Shown here: piece by piece, positions 10,002 to 22,602 of the stretch
How the letters are laid out: each line of letters opens with the position of its first letter
How positions within the stretch are numbered: position 1 is the first letter of the stretch
Source of the DNA: Primula veris
Lineage: Eukaryota > Streptophyta > Magnoliopsida > Ericales > Primulaceae
DNA: 64,000 bases
Assembly: GCA_963682055.1 (NCBI GenBank)
Contig: OY821741.1
Span: 18,467,211-18,531,210 of the forward strand
Direction: 5' to 3'
Program-made: the position numbers and the translations under genes
Notes under the pieces: model-generated
Told to the model about the DNA's origin: nothing
The model's input: the letters and a program-made list of their open reading frames with translations, nothing else
Databases searched by the model: none

Positions 10002-12987
10002 AGAAGATTTATCAAGTGGTTCCCCAACCCAGCCACCGATGAAGAAGAAATAGGTCGATCTTGGCCTACTAAAGATAGGGGTACATGAAAGAAGATCGAT
10101 ATCCAATTGAATGAGTATTACCAACCAATTGGACCAAATACACCTAAACTGGCAACTCAACTAGGTGTGATAGCTCGAAATGGGACTTATTGTCTTATAA
10201 TATATAGTGATTGGAGGTGTAAAGAACTGAAGACATATAAATAACGTATATGGAACGAGGTGAAGGTAATTCGAGTATTAAATATTTTAATACTTTCTTT
10301 CTGTTAGTTTATTGTTGTTAGAATTACATATGTTTTCATAATACGTACATTTTACACGATAATTGCAATGTTTTGGATCATTACAAAGTTGTTTGCTTAA
10401 AGTCCTTCGGAAAGAAATTGCGAAATTGGAAGTCACTGTTAAAAAAATCGCATTACAGCAAATTTGATAACGATGAAGAACGACTATCAAGTGCACCAGA
10501 TGGTATAAACGCTGATCAATGGAAATTATTTGTTCAATACCAAGACACTGATAGGGCAAAGGTAAGTAAAGTTGTCAACGGTATAACTCTTATAATTATT
10601 GTCTTGTCAATAATTAATATTGAAAGCTTTCTTTTTCATATGACTTCGCTATTTAGCTAATTAATCGAACTCACTCCAGCTTTTACACAAAATAAATAAA
10701 AGTTGAGCTTTAAATATGCATCTAACAAGATTAAATTATATTGGCGCTGGCGGAAAAAGTACAATACTTGGAGTTTTACTAATAAGCTACCCTTTCAATC
10801 AGAGAACTTTTTCATGAAAAATTCCTTTTCTCATTCTAGTTTAAGAATAGAAAATGAAAATCACTTATGTTTTTACCAGTGCGTTGATGTTGTATAAATT
10901 GATATGAGAAATGTAAATGTGGCATTTCAGTATGTGCTTTTCATGTATGAATGAATCTTTTTTATAATTTATTTGGGGATTATATATTGTTGACTAACCA
11001 GCATGTTAAAATGCTTGTTTCCGGGCTTCCATTTTTTATTCTGTCTTCTTATGTTTTAAACATGTTGATTCTTCGACATAAAGTCTATCCTTACGCATAA
11101 GTAAATTTTAGAACCTATATGCTAAGTTGGTCTTGAGTGAGAATGTCAACATGTACCCAGACCTTGAACCCTTAAGATTGTAGAATTAGCTATAATGAGG
11201 TTATGATTAGCTATACGTACATATGTTAGAATTAGTTGATATAATGACGGACAACAGAACTTCCCTCCATCCTACCTATATGTATACTGATTTTTACGAT
11301 TTAGATACTGTAAAACAAGACTTTTCTAGCACGAATAAGCCAAATTTTATATTAATAACAAATGCATCCCCATAAACATGCCTTTTCAAGCACTAATAAT
11401 CCAAATTTATATGAACTAATTCGACCTTAGGTTATCTTCAGAGCATCCCCAGGAAATATGCATATAAAAAGGTACGTATAGTCAATCATAACCTTATTAT
11501 AGCTAATTCTATAATCCTAAGGGTTCAAGGTCTCTGGTAGAGGGTGACGTTCTCACTCAAGATCGACCAACTCTGCGTATAGGTTATAAAGTTTACTTAT
11601 ACGCAAGGATATATTTTTTGTCAAAGAAAATCATCTGGTTTGAAAAATTCCTTTTCTTGAGTGAATAATGAGGAGAAACTATCAAAATTTTCTTATGACT
11701 CATCCTCCAGTTCTTGCGATTCTTTTGTTTTTTCTTCCCTAAATTCTAAATGCACCTAAGATCGGGTTCTTTTGTCTTTTCTTTCCTAAATTCCAAATGC
11801 ATCTGAGATAGAATAAAATTACTACTAATTAAAAGCTACATATTGTTATTCTAGTTTTGGTTATTCAAATGCACACACGCTATTTTATCTTTGTCAAGTC
11901 GTAAGTTGATTTTTTTTTTTTTACCTTGACTAACATAGGAAATCAGCATAAGCAAACCAACAAGAAAAGGTTATGGCACAGGCAAATGTTTGAGTTGATG
12001 TATATTAACTTATAATAGTTGACAGCATCCTTATATATAAGTATTTATAATGTAGTACTAAATTGTTTCCCAATGACGATGACTAAGAATGGAAAAAAGC
12101 CTGACGGAGTAGTTGTTTACCAGAAAACTCATAAAGGAATTGTTGGAGCTACTGGTGATGCAATGGTATGTAATGAATCATTAATTAGTCTTTGTTAACT
12201 ACTAAAGATTAGTTTTTTTAGTCGTTATGGGTCATGTTTGGCTGTAGAGGTATGGGTTTTTATGCAATTTTCTCATATATTTGATAAACTTGTCTAATCA
12301 TTATAACCTATTTGGTATGATCTTTCTGACTATTTGTCATTTATTTATGATGCATTTAGGATAAAATTCAAAATAAGTTTAAAGGAAAGCCAGAATCTGA
12401 GCATACTCCAGAATTTTTTGAGAAAGTGTCTACTGCTGTGCTTGGACCTGATAAGCATGGTTGTGTTCTTACTCATATTTTAGGTCCTTCCCCAACATAT
12501 GTATTTGGAAAGAAATATAACCAATCTCTTGAGAAACATGCTGAGAACTTAGAAAAGGCACAAGAAGAGGGACGACAAGAGAAGGAGAAAGAGTTTCATG
12601 GTGAATTTGAAAGTTTTAAAGAGTTACTGTCTAGGGTTAGAGGATAAAATCAACAATAAAGAAAACAGCATCCAAAAGTCTCCAGTCAGGAAATCAGTAG
12701 AGAGGGAGGTACAACAAAAAAATACAGGCAAAACCATCCCTAAGTCTCCGGTCAAGACATCTCTGGCCAGGAAATCACTAGAATTAGAGGGAGATCAAAT
12801 CCACAATATAGACAAAACCATACCAAATTCGTCGGGCATGAAACCATTCGCCAAGGAATCAATAAATATAGACGTAGATAACATCTATAATATAGGTAAA
12901 ACCAACCCCAAGTCTAGAAAATCTTTAATCGTAAAATCTTCTGTCAAGAAATCATTAGAGTTAGAGGTAGTAAACTATCGTTGTTAG
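10002..12987 (+). pseudogene. TNPA-like plant transposase (Ptta/En/Spm family) exons of CACTA-2
   Basis: Exon 1 (about 10002-10265) reads DIQLNEYYQPIGPNTPKL and LATQLGVIARNGTYCLI, the conserved start of the Ptta/En/Spm domain, followed by DWRCKELKTYK, a stop, and RIWNEVK. Exon 2 (about 10340-10561) reads SFGKKLRNWKSLLKKSHYSK and DQWKLFVQYQDTDRAK. A short exon near 11941 reads KPTRKGYGTGKC. An exon at about 12073-12165 reads GVVVYQKTHKGIVGATGDAM. The exon at 12361-12647 contains VLGPDKHGCVLTHILGPSPT, a hallmark of the family, then a charged helix and a stop at 12645. A frame-shifted continuation runs 12598-12987. Stops in exon 1 (TGA before KKIDIQLN, TAA after KTYK) and the frameshift mark it as decayed. 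Confidence 0.78.
11050..11650. repeat. Foldback (long inverted repeat) inside a tnpA intron
   Basis: The left arm at about 11085-11225 reads TATCCTTACGCATAAGTAAA and later TAGCTATAATGAGGTTATGA. The right arm at about 11470-11612 is its complement, reading TCATAACCTTATTATAGCTA and ending TTTACTTATACGCAAGGATA. Weaker pairing extends outward to about 11052 and 11650. The spacer holds two direct repeats of about 70 bases that include a GCATCCCCA core (near 11367 and 11443). No flanking duplication was confirmed. Confidence 0.7.
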
Positions 12988-13194
12988 GGTTTTCTACAAT
13001 AATACTCGTGTACTCAACATGTAATTATAGTATTATAATAACTCTCACTTATTTAATTAAATATAGGTAACCAGTTGTGGGATAATATGGCTTTGTCTTT
13101 CATTTAATTTTCTCGTTTTTGTTGCTTAAGTATCATATTTTGATGGAAATGTTAGCTTGTCTATTAACATTTGATGACAAAGTATGATTTGTAG

Positions 13195-13257
13195 GAAATG
13201 TCGGATGCTGAAAGTTCTCACCATAAAAAAATAGCTCCTCGGAAAACCTTTTATGAG
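13195..13257 (+). pseudogene. TNPA-like exon upstream of the Copia insertion
   Basis: This exon sits between tgtag and gtacat and reads EMSDAESSHHKKIAPRKTFY. It is homologous to the 4707-4769 exon of CACTA-1 (EFSDVESSH). It follows the Ptta/En/Spm exons and would have been joined to the TNP1 exon at 25886, now about 12.6 kb away because a Copia element landed in the intron. Confidence 0.6.
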
Positions 13258-13702
13258 GTACATAATTAATATTTCAGTTTATTAAGTTTATGCTTATAGA
13301 TCAATTTTGATGTTTTATATTTTCTTGATACCTTAGTCAGAGCATGTCTCCAAAATCAAAATGGTGAACATGTAGACAAGTAAATATATATTGACATATT
13401 GTGAGAACAAATCCATGGTTGAACAAATAAATTGTCTATAATTACAAACAACCACATTACTCAAAAAGCATATTCTGATAAAACCTTGGCATTATGGTAG
13501 CGCTAAACTATTTTATAACTAATGATAGAGTGATAGACTACAACCTATATTTCGAGAAATCATAGACATTTTGTTATTCCAAATCATAACATTAAAGTAA
13601 TCTGATGGTAACGAATATGTAGAATACGTTAAAAATAAAAATAATGTAGGAGTTTTAATTCAAATATTTTTTCACTCATTCTAATATGTTTAATACCATA
13701 TG

Positions 13703-16700
13703 TGTTAGGACCTATTTTATAACACCTAATAATTTCTTTTGTTGTCACTATTTTTATAAACAACACTTAATCATTTACTCTGTCATATATTCATCTTGTT
13801 ACTAATGGATCTTTTCTAAGTTAAACTTTCAGTTGTAACTGACTTTTACAACTAAAATATATTGACAGGCAGATCAAGATTTCTATAGATTTGCATCTTG
13901 TTGATCAAGAAAATTATGATGAGAAGATATTCAAATATGTGCAATCTCATAAGATATTATATAAAGAATTGCACAACAAAGATTCATCTACTAAAGTCAA
14001 CCAATGAAGAAAAGATTGAGAAATCAATCACGATGAATAAACTAGGAAAGGTTATTCTTAAATATATTGTGTTACCATCTTTTGTAAGCACGGTATATAA
14101 GTGCATAATAGGTCATAGGGTTTTATTATGTATTAAGAACAAAAGCGTTTATTTTTCTAAGAGTACATAGCTATTTGCTAAGAGACATAGACTGCCGCAA
14201 GAGCCTATATTGAATAGTTGAGAGGATTAATAGCAATACTTGTATAGGCTTAATTTGTAAAATCCCGTATTTTATTTTATTATATTTAGTCCCTAATGTT
14301 AATATTTTAGGATTGTTTTGATATTTTGGTAAACTTGGTGGTGTTATTAGTGGTACTAATAGTTTGTAACTCAGACTAGTAATATGGAAGGAATACAACA
14401 CATATTAATAATAGAAGTTATGTGAAGGATTAAATTCAAAGAAAAAGGAAACGTCAGATTGATTGATTGGAGAATAAATGTTTACCGTTTTCTTTTCCTA
14501 TGCGTATAAGTAAGAGGCAGGGCTGTTAGTCTGATAAAACTCCCCACAACCATAGTTAAGCAGTAGTATATATATATATATAGTAGTAAGAAGAGAGAGA
14601 GGGATGGAGATAGCACAGCAGGCCGTCTTGGGATCTAATTTCTTTTCATCAAGGTAACTTCATCGTCTCATTCCTTTTGAGGGTTGTTTGATAACATAAA
14701 AGTTAGGGTTCTTCTTGGAATTAGAAATATACAACGGTTAATTGACAATAAGGAAATAATGAGTAAAAGAATCTATTGATATTGTGCAATACAGCCTCCA
14801 GTTATTAGTACTATATTACTTAATGTATGCGCAGTTATTAGGTAGAATCTTTTGACAGATTTATTAATTGGTTAACTCGATGTTAATATGTTAGTATACA
14901 TGATTAGTACAATTTTGGGTATTAGAATTGATAAGTATAAACTTAACTGATAGCATGAGACTTGGATATTTAAGGTTGAATTGGAGGAATTCATGGGGCT
15001 TGTTATGAATTGGAATGTTTTACATGTTATATCAAGTCAAGACGGCAGTCACCTATTTTACTGTTACCAAGAAAAAATACAGTTTTTGGACCGTGAGAAT
15101 ATGTTTTAGAGTGTAGCATCTTTAGACACTTTTCTCTCTTGATATTATGCATTATTTTAGGTAAATGTTTAGTATGATCTATTAATGAGTTATGGCAGTC
15201 GTTTTTAAAATAGGTTGGCTGAATAAGTAAATTGAATGAAGTCGATGTACACTTGTTTTGACAATTAGCTATTATATATATATTTACAGGTTAAGCTGTT
15301 TTTGGTAGCCTTGTTTAATAGAGACATACGGGTTAGCGACAATCCGAGTCAGGTGAGTGGGTTTTGTCTTGCTATTATAAATATCCCGTTGCAACTTTTG
15401 ATAATATTTTACAGGCTCATGGGTATTATTTTTCAAGTACTATTTATATATGGAAACATGGTTTTTATATTGTTACGAAAACAAAGAAAATAAAAGAAAG
15501 AAATAAAAGAAAAAAAAGAATGAAAAAAAAGAAGTGATTTATATACAGTGGATCTGTATAAAGAGAACGAGTTTATATCTTATAAAGATAAATGTTATAT
15601 ACAGTGTATCTGTATAAGGTTTCCAAATTTATTATTTTTATGATTTGCTTATGATTTGTATTTGGGACCATGAGAATAAGTCTAACAGAGAATCCCCGAA
15701 TAAGGGAAAGAGGAAGGTGGGGTGACGTTGGCAACTAAACGAAAGAGTTTAGTTCTCAACGGTTAACTTAGCGATTGTACATAGCTTTGTTAACCGGAAC
15801 GTTTTAAGGAATAGACTCAGCCGTCATGCTGTGGTGACCTTAATTACGTAGTGCACGTATGGTTTACACACCTGAGAAAAAGATCAACGGTAAAGAGATT
15901 GAGGAAGTCAATCGGGCTTGGTACCCTAAAATATACATGTTATCATTTTGATTTTATCATAAAAAGAAAGAAAGAGATTTTTTATTATTATTATTGCGAT
16001 GGATTTTTAATCTTGATGAACGAAAATTGAAGAGTTTATTCTAAATACTTATGCATTGGGAATTTTATTTGAAGAAAATATTATTTTGCAAGAAACTGAA
16101 AAGAAAAATCTTATTTTCGACCCGTATTATATATTGTGAGGCTTTCTCTCTCATTGAGCTCGTTTGGCTCACCCCTCTCCTTTTAAAATGTTTTCAGGTT
16201 AACGAGCAGTTAATTAGAGTTGATATCGAGTCAGTTTGGGGACCAGACAGACCTTTAAGATTATGTGTTAATTCCGCTGCGATTACATTTTTATTTTAGC
16301 TTGTAATGAACATAATTTTTGAGATTCTATTTAATGATGTTCTTTTGTTATAAATTTGAGCTTATTTAATGAGTTATTTAGCGAGTGTTTAATAATTATT
16401 TCATTTAGGCTTTGTTTAGCACGTGCCGCCACACGTGTTATTCAGCCGTGTGACACCCACGGGTCTGAGATGTTACATAATTAGTTAGAGAGCTACTATT
16501 TTGTAAGACTCAAATACAATTTGTAAGGTTTCTCAATTTTCTAATCTGAGCAAGAGCTCCGAAGAGTAGACTAGATTGAACACCGTTATCAAACGTGTTG
16601 TGTTGAACTCTTATTCAGTACATTTGATTGTGTGTGTTTGTTAAGTTTATTCAAGATGCAGTTTTAGTTACAACTGACAACTGAAATATTTAAAGTTCAG

Positions 16701-16757
16701 TTGTAACTGAAACACGCGTCACTGCATCTTAGAGTATTAAGGCATTTAGTTATTTCA
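13703..16757 (+). repeat. 5' LTR of the Sirevirus-like element (with nested insertion)
   Basis: The LTR proper is 13703-14255 plus 16483-16757, about 830 bases, close to the 824-base 3' LTR. A solo LTR with a 5-bp duplication splits it. It holds exact copies of CAGTTGTAACTG at 13830-13841 and 16698-16709. Confidence 0.85.
14256..16477. mobile_element. Gypsy-type solo LTR inside the Copia 5' LTR
   Basis: The ends are TGTAAAATCCCG and GGTCTGAGATGTTACA, forming the short inverted repeat TGTAA/TTACA. A perfect 5-bp target duplication TAATT flanks it at 14251-14255 and 16478-16482. The sister LTR at 25530 shows the site without it. At 2222 bases, with this style of ends, it resembles Tekay/Del-type chromovirus LTRs; that assignment is inference. 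Small frames inside it (for example 15302-15493) have no recognisable product. Confidence 0.82.
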
Positions 16758-16759
16758 GT

Positions 16760-16771
16760 TGGTATCAGAGC
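16760..16771 (+). promoter_or_regulatory. Primer binding site
   Basis: TGGTATCAGAGC lies 2 bases after the 5' LTR. It is complementary to the 3' end of plant initiator-methionine tRNA, the usual primer of Copia reverse transcription. Confidence 0.85.
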
Positions 16772-16815
16772 TTCAAATCAGATATAATTGGTGTGGATCT
16801 TGTATTCTAAGAAAT

Positions 16816-18176
16816 ATGGATCTAATGGAAGAATAAAATTCTGGTGGAAAACCACCATTGTTGAGAGGTGCTGCAAACTATGGATTATGGAAGCTTAAGA
16901 AGAAACCATACATCAAGCAGATAGATGAAGATGTATAGAGCATGGTGGAAGATAGATGGACTCCACCAAACTTGAGTGATGTTGAATGAAATGTATCAAA
17001 TGTGGCCAAGACAACTTGCAATGCTGAATAGAAGAGATAAGCTCTAGGTGATTCAAAGCTTGTGTATGCTCTCTATAATGGGGTAACTGTAAATCTTCTT
17101 TCCTTAATCTCTCAATGTACTAATAGTAAAGAATGTTGGAAAATTTTAGAAGGGTTACTTTTGAATGAACAACTAAGGTTAAAGCCTTTAGACAACAACA
17201 ATTAGTTACTGACTTTGAAGACTTAAAAATGGAATCAGAAGAAATTGTTGCACAATTTAATATTTAAATATATTCTCTATCTGGTAATGTTAAACCTCTA
17301 AGTAAAAATATTTATGAGAAAAAATTAGTTAAAAAAACACTAAAATGTCTTCCTCCTATATTTTATATGAATGTTACTGGTATTGAAGAGTCTAGTGAAC
17401 TTGAGACCATGAAACTGGAAGATTTAATAGGGAATATCAACACCTATGAGTCTAAACATTTTAAAAAGGCACCTATAAGAGGAATTGCACTACAAGCAAA
17501 GAAAGAAAAAACAGTTGTAACTGAAGCTAAAAGTGATGATGAAGAGTATACATACTTTGCTAAAAAATTGTACAATTTTTTTTTTAAAAGACCCTCTAAT
17601 GATGAGAGTGGATATCAAGGTGATAACTATGAACCTAAGAAGTCTGAAAATATATAGGCATCTAAAGACAGTTTTAGTAAAAACTCTAAAGGTAAAGATT
17701 CTTTAAATAGTCAAATGTCTAAAGGCATAAAATGTAGAGCTTTTGGTGGTCATGGTCATCTTCAAACAGAATATGCTAAAACATTAAGGAAAATCAGAAC
17801 AGGAATGACTGAGATGTCATCTTCTGATGAAAATGGAAGTGATGGTGACTGTAATCCAGGAACCAGTAATGTTTGTAGTTTTGCTAAAACTAATGAGCTG
17901 TATGATTCTAATATATTCTCTGAAAGTGATCAAGTTAAAACTGACAATGATTATGATAGTGATGATGAGAGAGTTACCATGGCAGATGTTGAAAAACAAT
18001 ATTTAAACTTATTTGAAAAATACACTCTACACATTAAAAAGTGCCAAGAGCTTGAGGATAAACTTGCTTCACTAACTCTAGAAAATTGTGAATTGAAAGT
18101 TAAACTGCAGAAAAAACAGGTAGAAGTAAGTGAGGCAGAAAGGAAGATAAAAATGCTAAACACCTCAGCCTCATAA
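16816..18176 (+). pseudogene. Copia gag, decayed
   Basis: The probable start ATG at 16816 is followed after six codons by a TAA. The continuing frame still reads PPLLRGAANYGLWKLKKKPY, typical of the Copia gag N-terminus. Later parts include KAFRQQQLVTDFEDLKM and ETMKLEDLIGNINTYE, the capsid-like region. The first zinc knuckle is degraded (KCRAFGGHGHLQTEYA, with two of its cysteines lost). The tail at 17715-18176 is acidic and helical (VKLQKKQVEVSEAERKI). Several in-frame stops (near 16834, 16936 and 17656) rule out a full protein. Gag would form the particle that packages element RNA. Confidence 0.75.
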
Positions 18177-18263
18177 AGATTGGATGAGATTATGTCATCT
18201 CAAAGAGCAGCCAAGGATAGAAGTGGATTGTGATACAATGGTTTCAGAAGAAAAAGCACTACT

Positions 18264-18536
18264 GTGCTTGTGAAATCCACTCAGGAAGAAGCTGAAAGCT
18301 CCACCAAAGAAAAGGTAAATGCAGGTAATAACTCAGTTATAACTGGAAAAAAGAAATCTCAAGCTTGGTTCAAACCTAATCAATTGTTTAAATCTATAAA
18401 ATACACTAGAAAAGTTTGCTATTACTGTAACAGGTTTGGGCACTTTGAATCCAACTGCTTTAAGAGAATTAATAATAAATATTGGACTAAGTTTCGTTTT
18501 AAGAAAAATGTCTATTCTAATCCTATTTGGGTTTGA
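18264..18536 (+). pseudogene. Second zinc knuckle region of gag-pol
   Basis: An intact CCHC box, CYYCNRFGHFESNC, lies at 18417-18458. Sireviruses often carry a second knuckle between gag and protease, and the position fits. The frame also contains NSVITGKKK, in which the nucleotides form the recurring palindrome CAGTTATAACTG. Confidence 0.65.
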
Positions 18537-18599
18537 CATGCCAAGAAAACTAGTGATATTCTTACTGCATGTCAAACTGTCACCATAATATCTCTAAAA

Positions 18600-19900
18600 G
18601 CTATTTGTCCTAACTCTTGCTACTTTGACAGTGGATGTTCAAAACATGACTGGAAATACAGATTACCTTGAATATGTTGAAAAAGTAAAGAATAATATTG
18701 TTACTTTTGGGAGTGATGACACAGGTACTACTATTGGGAAAGGAACTCAATGTGTGACAGGTATGCCTAGTATTAAGAATGTACTTTTGGTTAAAGGTTT
18801 GGAAGAAAATTTGATTAGTATCAGTCAACTGTGTGATAATGATATGGTAGTTGATTTCTCCAAAGAAAGATGTACAGTAATTGACACAAACAATAAAATT
18901 GTCATGTCTGGAATCAGATTTGCAGACAACTGCTATATTTTTGAAAAATCAAAAACCAATTCTAAAAATCTCAGTTGTAACCAAGGAAAAATCAGCTTGG
19001 CTAAAATTTGGTACCAAAATCTTGGGCATGTTAACTATAAAAATCTTAGTAAAATTGTCAAATCTTGTGTTATTCATGGCATTCCTGAAATAAATGTTAA
19101 GAATCCTGGTATATATAGTGACTGTGTAAAAGGAAAACAAATTAAAATGTTTCATAAGAGCCTGAGTCGGATATACATAAACTATGTAATGGAACTCTTG
19201 CACATTGACCTTATGGGTCCCATGCAAACTGAGAGTTATGGTGGCAAGAAATACATTCTAGTTGTGGTGGATGATTTTTCCTGATGCTCTTGGGTCGTTT
19301 TTTTGAGAGAAAAATCTGATGCTTATAATTCTTTTAAAAACCTGTGTATCAAACTTCAAAATGAGAAAAATCACACAATTGGAAGAATATTGAGAATCAA
19401 GAGTGATCATGGAAAAAAAATTGAAAATTATAAATTTGCTGCTTTCTATGATTCTGCTGGTATCTCTCATGAGTTCTTTGCAACTAAAACTCCTCAGTAA
19501 AATGGTGTTGTTGAAAGAAAGAACATGACTATTCAAGAATTGGCTAGAGTTATGCTAAACTCTAAAAAGTTCGCCAAAAGAATGTAAGCAGAAGCAGTCA
19601 GTACAGCTTGTCACATCATTAATAGAGTTTATGTCACAAAAGGAACAACTAAAACTTCTTATGAACTTTGGAAAGGAAGAAAACCCAATTTGAAATTTTT
19701 TGCATGCTTTTGGTTGTGTTTGTTATTTATTAAAAGACGTGGAAAATCTAGCTTGAGTTTGATTCAAAGAGTGATGAAGGAATCATTCTTGGCTATGCTA
19801 CGGATAGTAGAGCATACATAATTTATAATTTGAGAACTCAAACTATCATGGAACTTACAATGTTGCATTTGATGATGCTAAGACTATAAATGAGTGTACA
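18600..19900 (+). pseudogene. Copia protease and integrase, decayed
   Basis: The protease active site reads CYFDSGCSKH at about 18618-18647. A one-base loss near 18645 then shifts the frame, and it continues as MTGNTDYLEY. Integrase follows: the pre-integrase zinc finger is damaged (IWYQNLGH where the family has WH..LGH). The core retains ELLHIDLMGPMQ and RIKSDHG for two catalytic aspartates, and NGVVERKN after a stop for the glutamate. Stops occur at 19282 (VVVDDFS then TGA) and 19498. The product would have inserted element cDNA into the genome. Confidence 0.78.
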
Positions 19901-20279
19901 AGTGAAGATGAAATGACTGGAGTTGCAAAAACTATGCAAAAATAAGAAGAAAAGGAAGTCTCAGTTATAACTGAGAATGTGGCAGAAGGATTAGCTAATG
20001 ACGAAGAAGAAATAGCAGAAGATCAAGTGGATGAGCCAGTTATAAATAAAACTACTCCAGCAAGTGAAAGTGACACAAAGGATGAAGGTACTCTAGAACA
20101 AGGTAATGCATGAGAAAGAAAAATCAGGTATATGAGAAATCAGAAAAACCACTCTTTGGATAATATTATTAGCAATGTGAATGAAGGCATGAAAACTAGA
20201 AAAAAGGTGTAATATTCTAAGTTTTACTTGCTATGTCTCCCAAATAGAACTTAAACATATAAATAAAGCTTTAGAGCAT

Positions 20280-21795
20280 CCTGAATAAATTGAGGCTATG
20301 CAGGAAGAACTATTACAATTTGAGAGAAATGATGTATGCACTCATGTGTTTAATCTTGGAAACAAGAATGTCATGGGTACTAAATGGATTTTCAGAAATA
20401 AAAGTGATGAAAAATGTATTATAACTACAAACATATCTAGGCTAGTTGCTCAGGGCTACACACAAATTGAGGGAATTGATTTTGATGAGAATTTTGCTTC
20501 TGTTGCTAGGATTGAGTCTATAAGAATGCTTTTATCTCTTACATGTCTATATGATTTTAACCTTTTTCAGTTGGATGTGAAGAGGGCCTTTCTGAATGGT
20601 GACATTATTGAAGAAATTTATGTTAAGCAGCCTAAAGGCTTTGAGGACCCAATTAAAACGGAGCATGTATATCGCTTGAAAAATGTTTTGTATGGTATTA
20701 AGCAAGCCCCTAGAGCTTGGTATGATAAGTTAACGAAGTTTCTACTTAAGAAAGGTTTCTCTAGAGGTGGTGTTGATAAAACACTATTTATTAATAAAAC
20801 TCTTAATGTTATTATGATTGCTCAAATTTATGTAGATGATATAGTATTTGGGTCTACTTGCATGAAATTGGTTGAACTATTAATTGATGATATGAAAAGT
20901 GAGTTTGAAATGAGTGGAGGAGGTGAGCTTAGTTTATTTTTGTGACTTCAAGTTAAACAAACCAATAAGGGTATCTTTCTGTCTCAGACTAAATATGTTG
21001 ATAATCTAGTGAAGAAGTTTAGCTTATCTGATGCTAAGTGTAAAAGAACCCCTATGAGTACTACTTTCAAGTTGACTAAGAGTGACCAAAGTAAGCAAGT
21101 CAGTCAATGTCTCTACAGAACTATGATAGGAAGCCTTCTTTATCTTAGTGCCAACAGATCTGATATCTATATTAGTGTTGGTATTTGCGCTAGATTTCAA
21201 GTAACTCCTCTACAAACTCATTTGGATGTAGTTAAAAGGGTGATTAGCTATGTTAAAAGGAACTTCCAATCTAGGCATTTAGTATGCAAAGGACACTAAT
21301 AATCATCTAGTAGGTTATAGTAATGCTGATTAGGCAGGGAGTGTGGATGATAGGAAAAGTACCTCATGAGGATGTTTCTATTTTGGTAATAACTTGGTCT
21401 CTTGGTTTAGCAAAAAGCAAAACAGTATTTACCTATCTATAGCATATGCAGAATAAATAGCTGCAGAGAGTGCTTGTACTCATTTGTTGTAGATGAGACA
21501 AATGCTAAGAGATTATGATGTGAAAGATTAAATTTTTACTCTCTTTTGTGATAAAAAAAGTGCTATTGATCTTGCAAAAAATCCTCTTAATCATTCTAGA
21601 ACTAAACATATTGATTTGAGATATCACTTTATAAGAGAACTAGTTGAAAACCAAAGTTTGACTCTTAAGCCTGTTATCACTGAAAAACAACTTGCAGATA
21701 TATTTACTAAGCCTTTGGATGTAAAAAGGTTTGAAACTCTAAGAAGTGATTTGGGGAGCTATTATTTGAATCTGCATAACCTAATTACCTATTAA
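20280..21795 (+). pseudogene. Copia reverse transcriptase and RNase H, decayed
   Basis: The frame from 20298 reads NVMGTKWIFRNKSDE, then LVAQGYTQIEGIDFDENFA and FQLDVKRAFLNG. The catalytic YVDD lies at 20829-20840. A TGA at 20943 interrupts before LQVKQTNKGIFLSQTKYV. The connection region has RTMIGSLLYLSANRSDI. RNase H is traceable from about 21290 with VSWFSKKQNS, AESACTHLL, LFCDKKSAIDLAKNP and NHSRTKHIDLRYHFI, ending LADIFTKPL before the stop at 21793. At least four stops lie in RNase H. Confidence 0.82.
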
Positions 21796-22602
21796 TATAC
21801 TATATTACCGAATGTTATAAAGATTTGTGTAAAACTACATGAGCTGTATTAAAAAATCTCTGAAATTAAGTGAATGTTTTGTTTAATAAAAAGGGGTGTC
21901 TGACACTTAATAATGGTGCTAAATATGTTGAATAAATGATGAAACTGGACCAAGATCTCTCACTACTTGCATAGGGATATTTTTTTTATCCTTTTTTCCC
22001 ATTGGTTGGCCAGTTTAGAACTGAATACGCAGCCGGATGACAACAGAACAAGTTAAAGCTCAGTTAAAACAGAGACTGGTACTATAATTTGACAGAAGAA
22101 AAAAAGATGACGTGGATTAAAATCCAGTTGATTAATGTTATTGATAATGTGTTATATAAAGTGTCAATCCCTAAATAAAAGAACAAAACTAATTAATGTT
22201 TCTTGGAAGAGTATCAAAACTCAGTTATAACTGAACTTTGAATGTGGTCTATTAATAAGCTAAGTTATGTATGATTTAATGTTTTTCTCTGTGCTTAGAG
22301 TTATTTTCTGCAAGATATTATTTAGTATATGTGCCTTTAATTACTCAAATTTGGTTGTCATTCTTTTCGGTCAAAAGCTCAAATTTTGTAAGTTTCGGAA
22401 TTTAGATGGAATTTGTTTTATATGGATCAATTTGAATTTAAAAAGGAAATTCTATCCTATTTTGTTGTAACTGATATTTTGCATATTTTATGGGTATTTT
22501 TATCTTTCAAATATACACTTCAATATCTTTTGCCTATATCACATCATATACAACTGTTTCCTTTCTCTCTCTACAAGTCAGCTATTTATCTGTCTCTTTT
22601 TC
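21796..22602. other. Non-coding spacer between pol and the extra ORF
   Basis: There is no coding evidence. It contains one exact palindrome CAGTTATAACTG at 22222-22233 and a related CAGTTAAAACAG near 22061. Confidence 0.5.
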
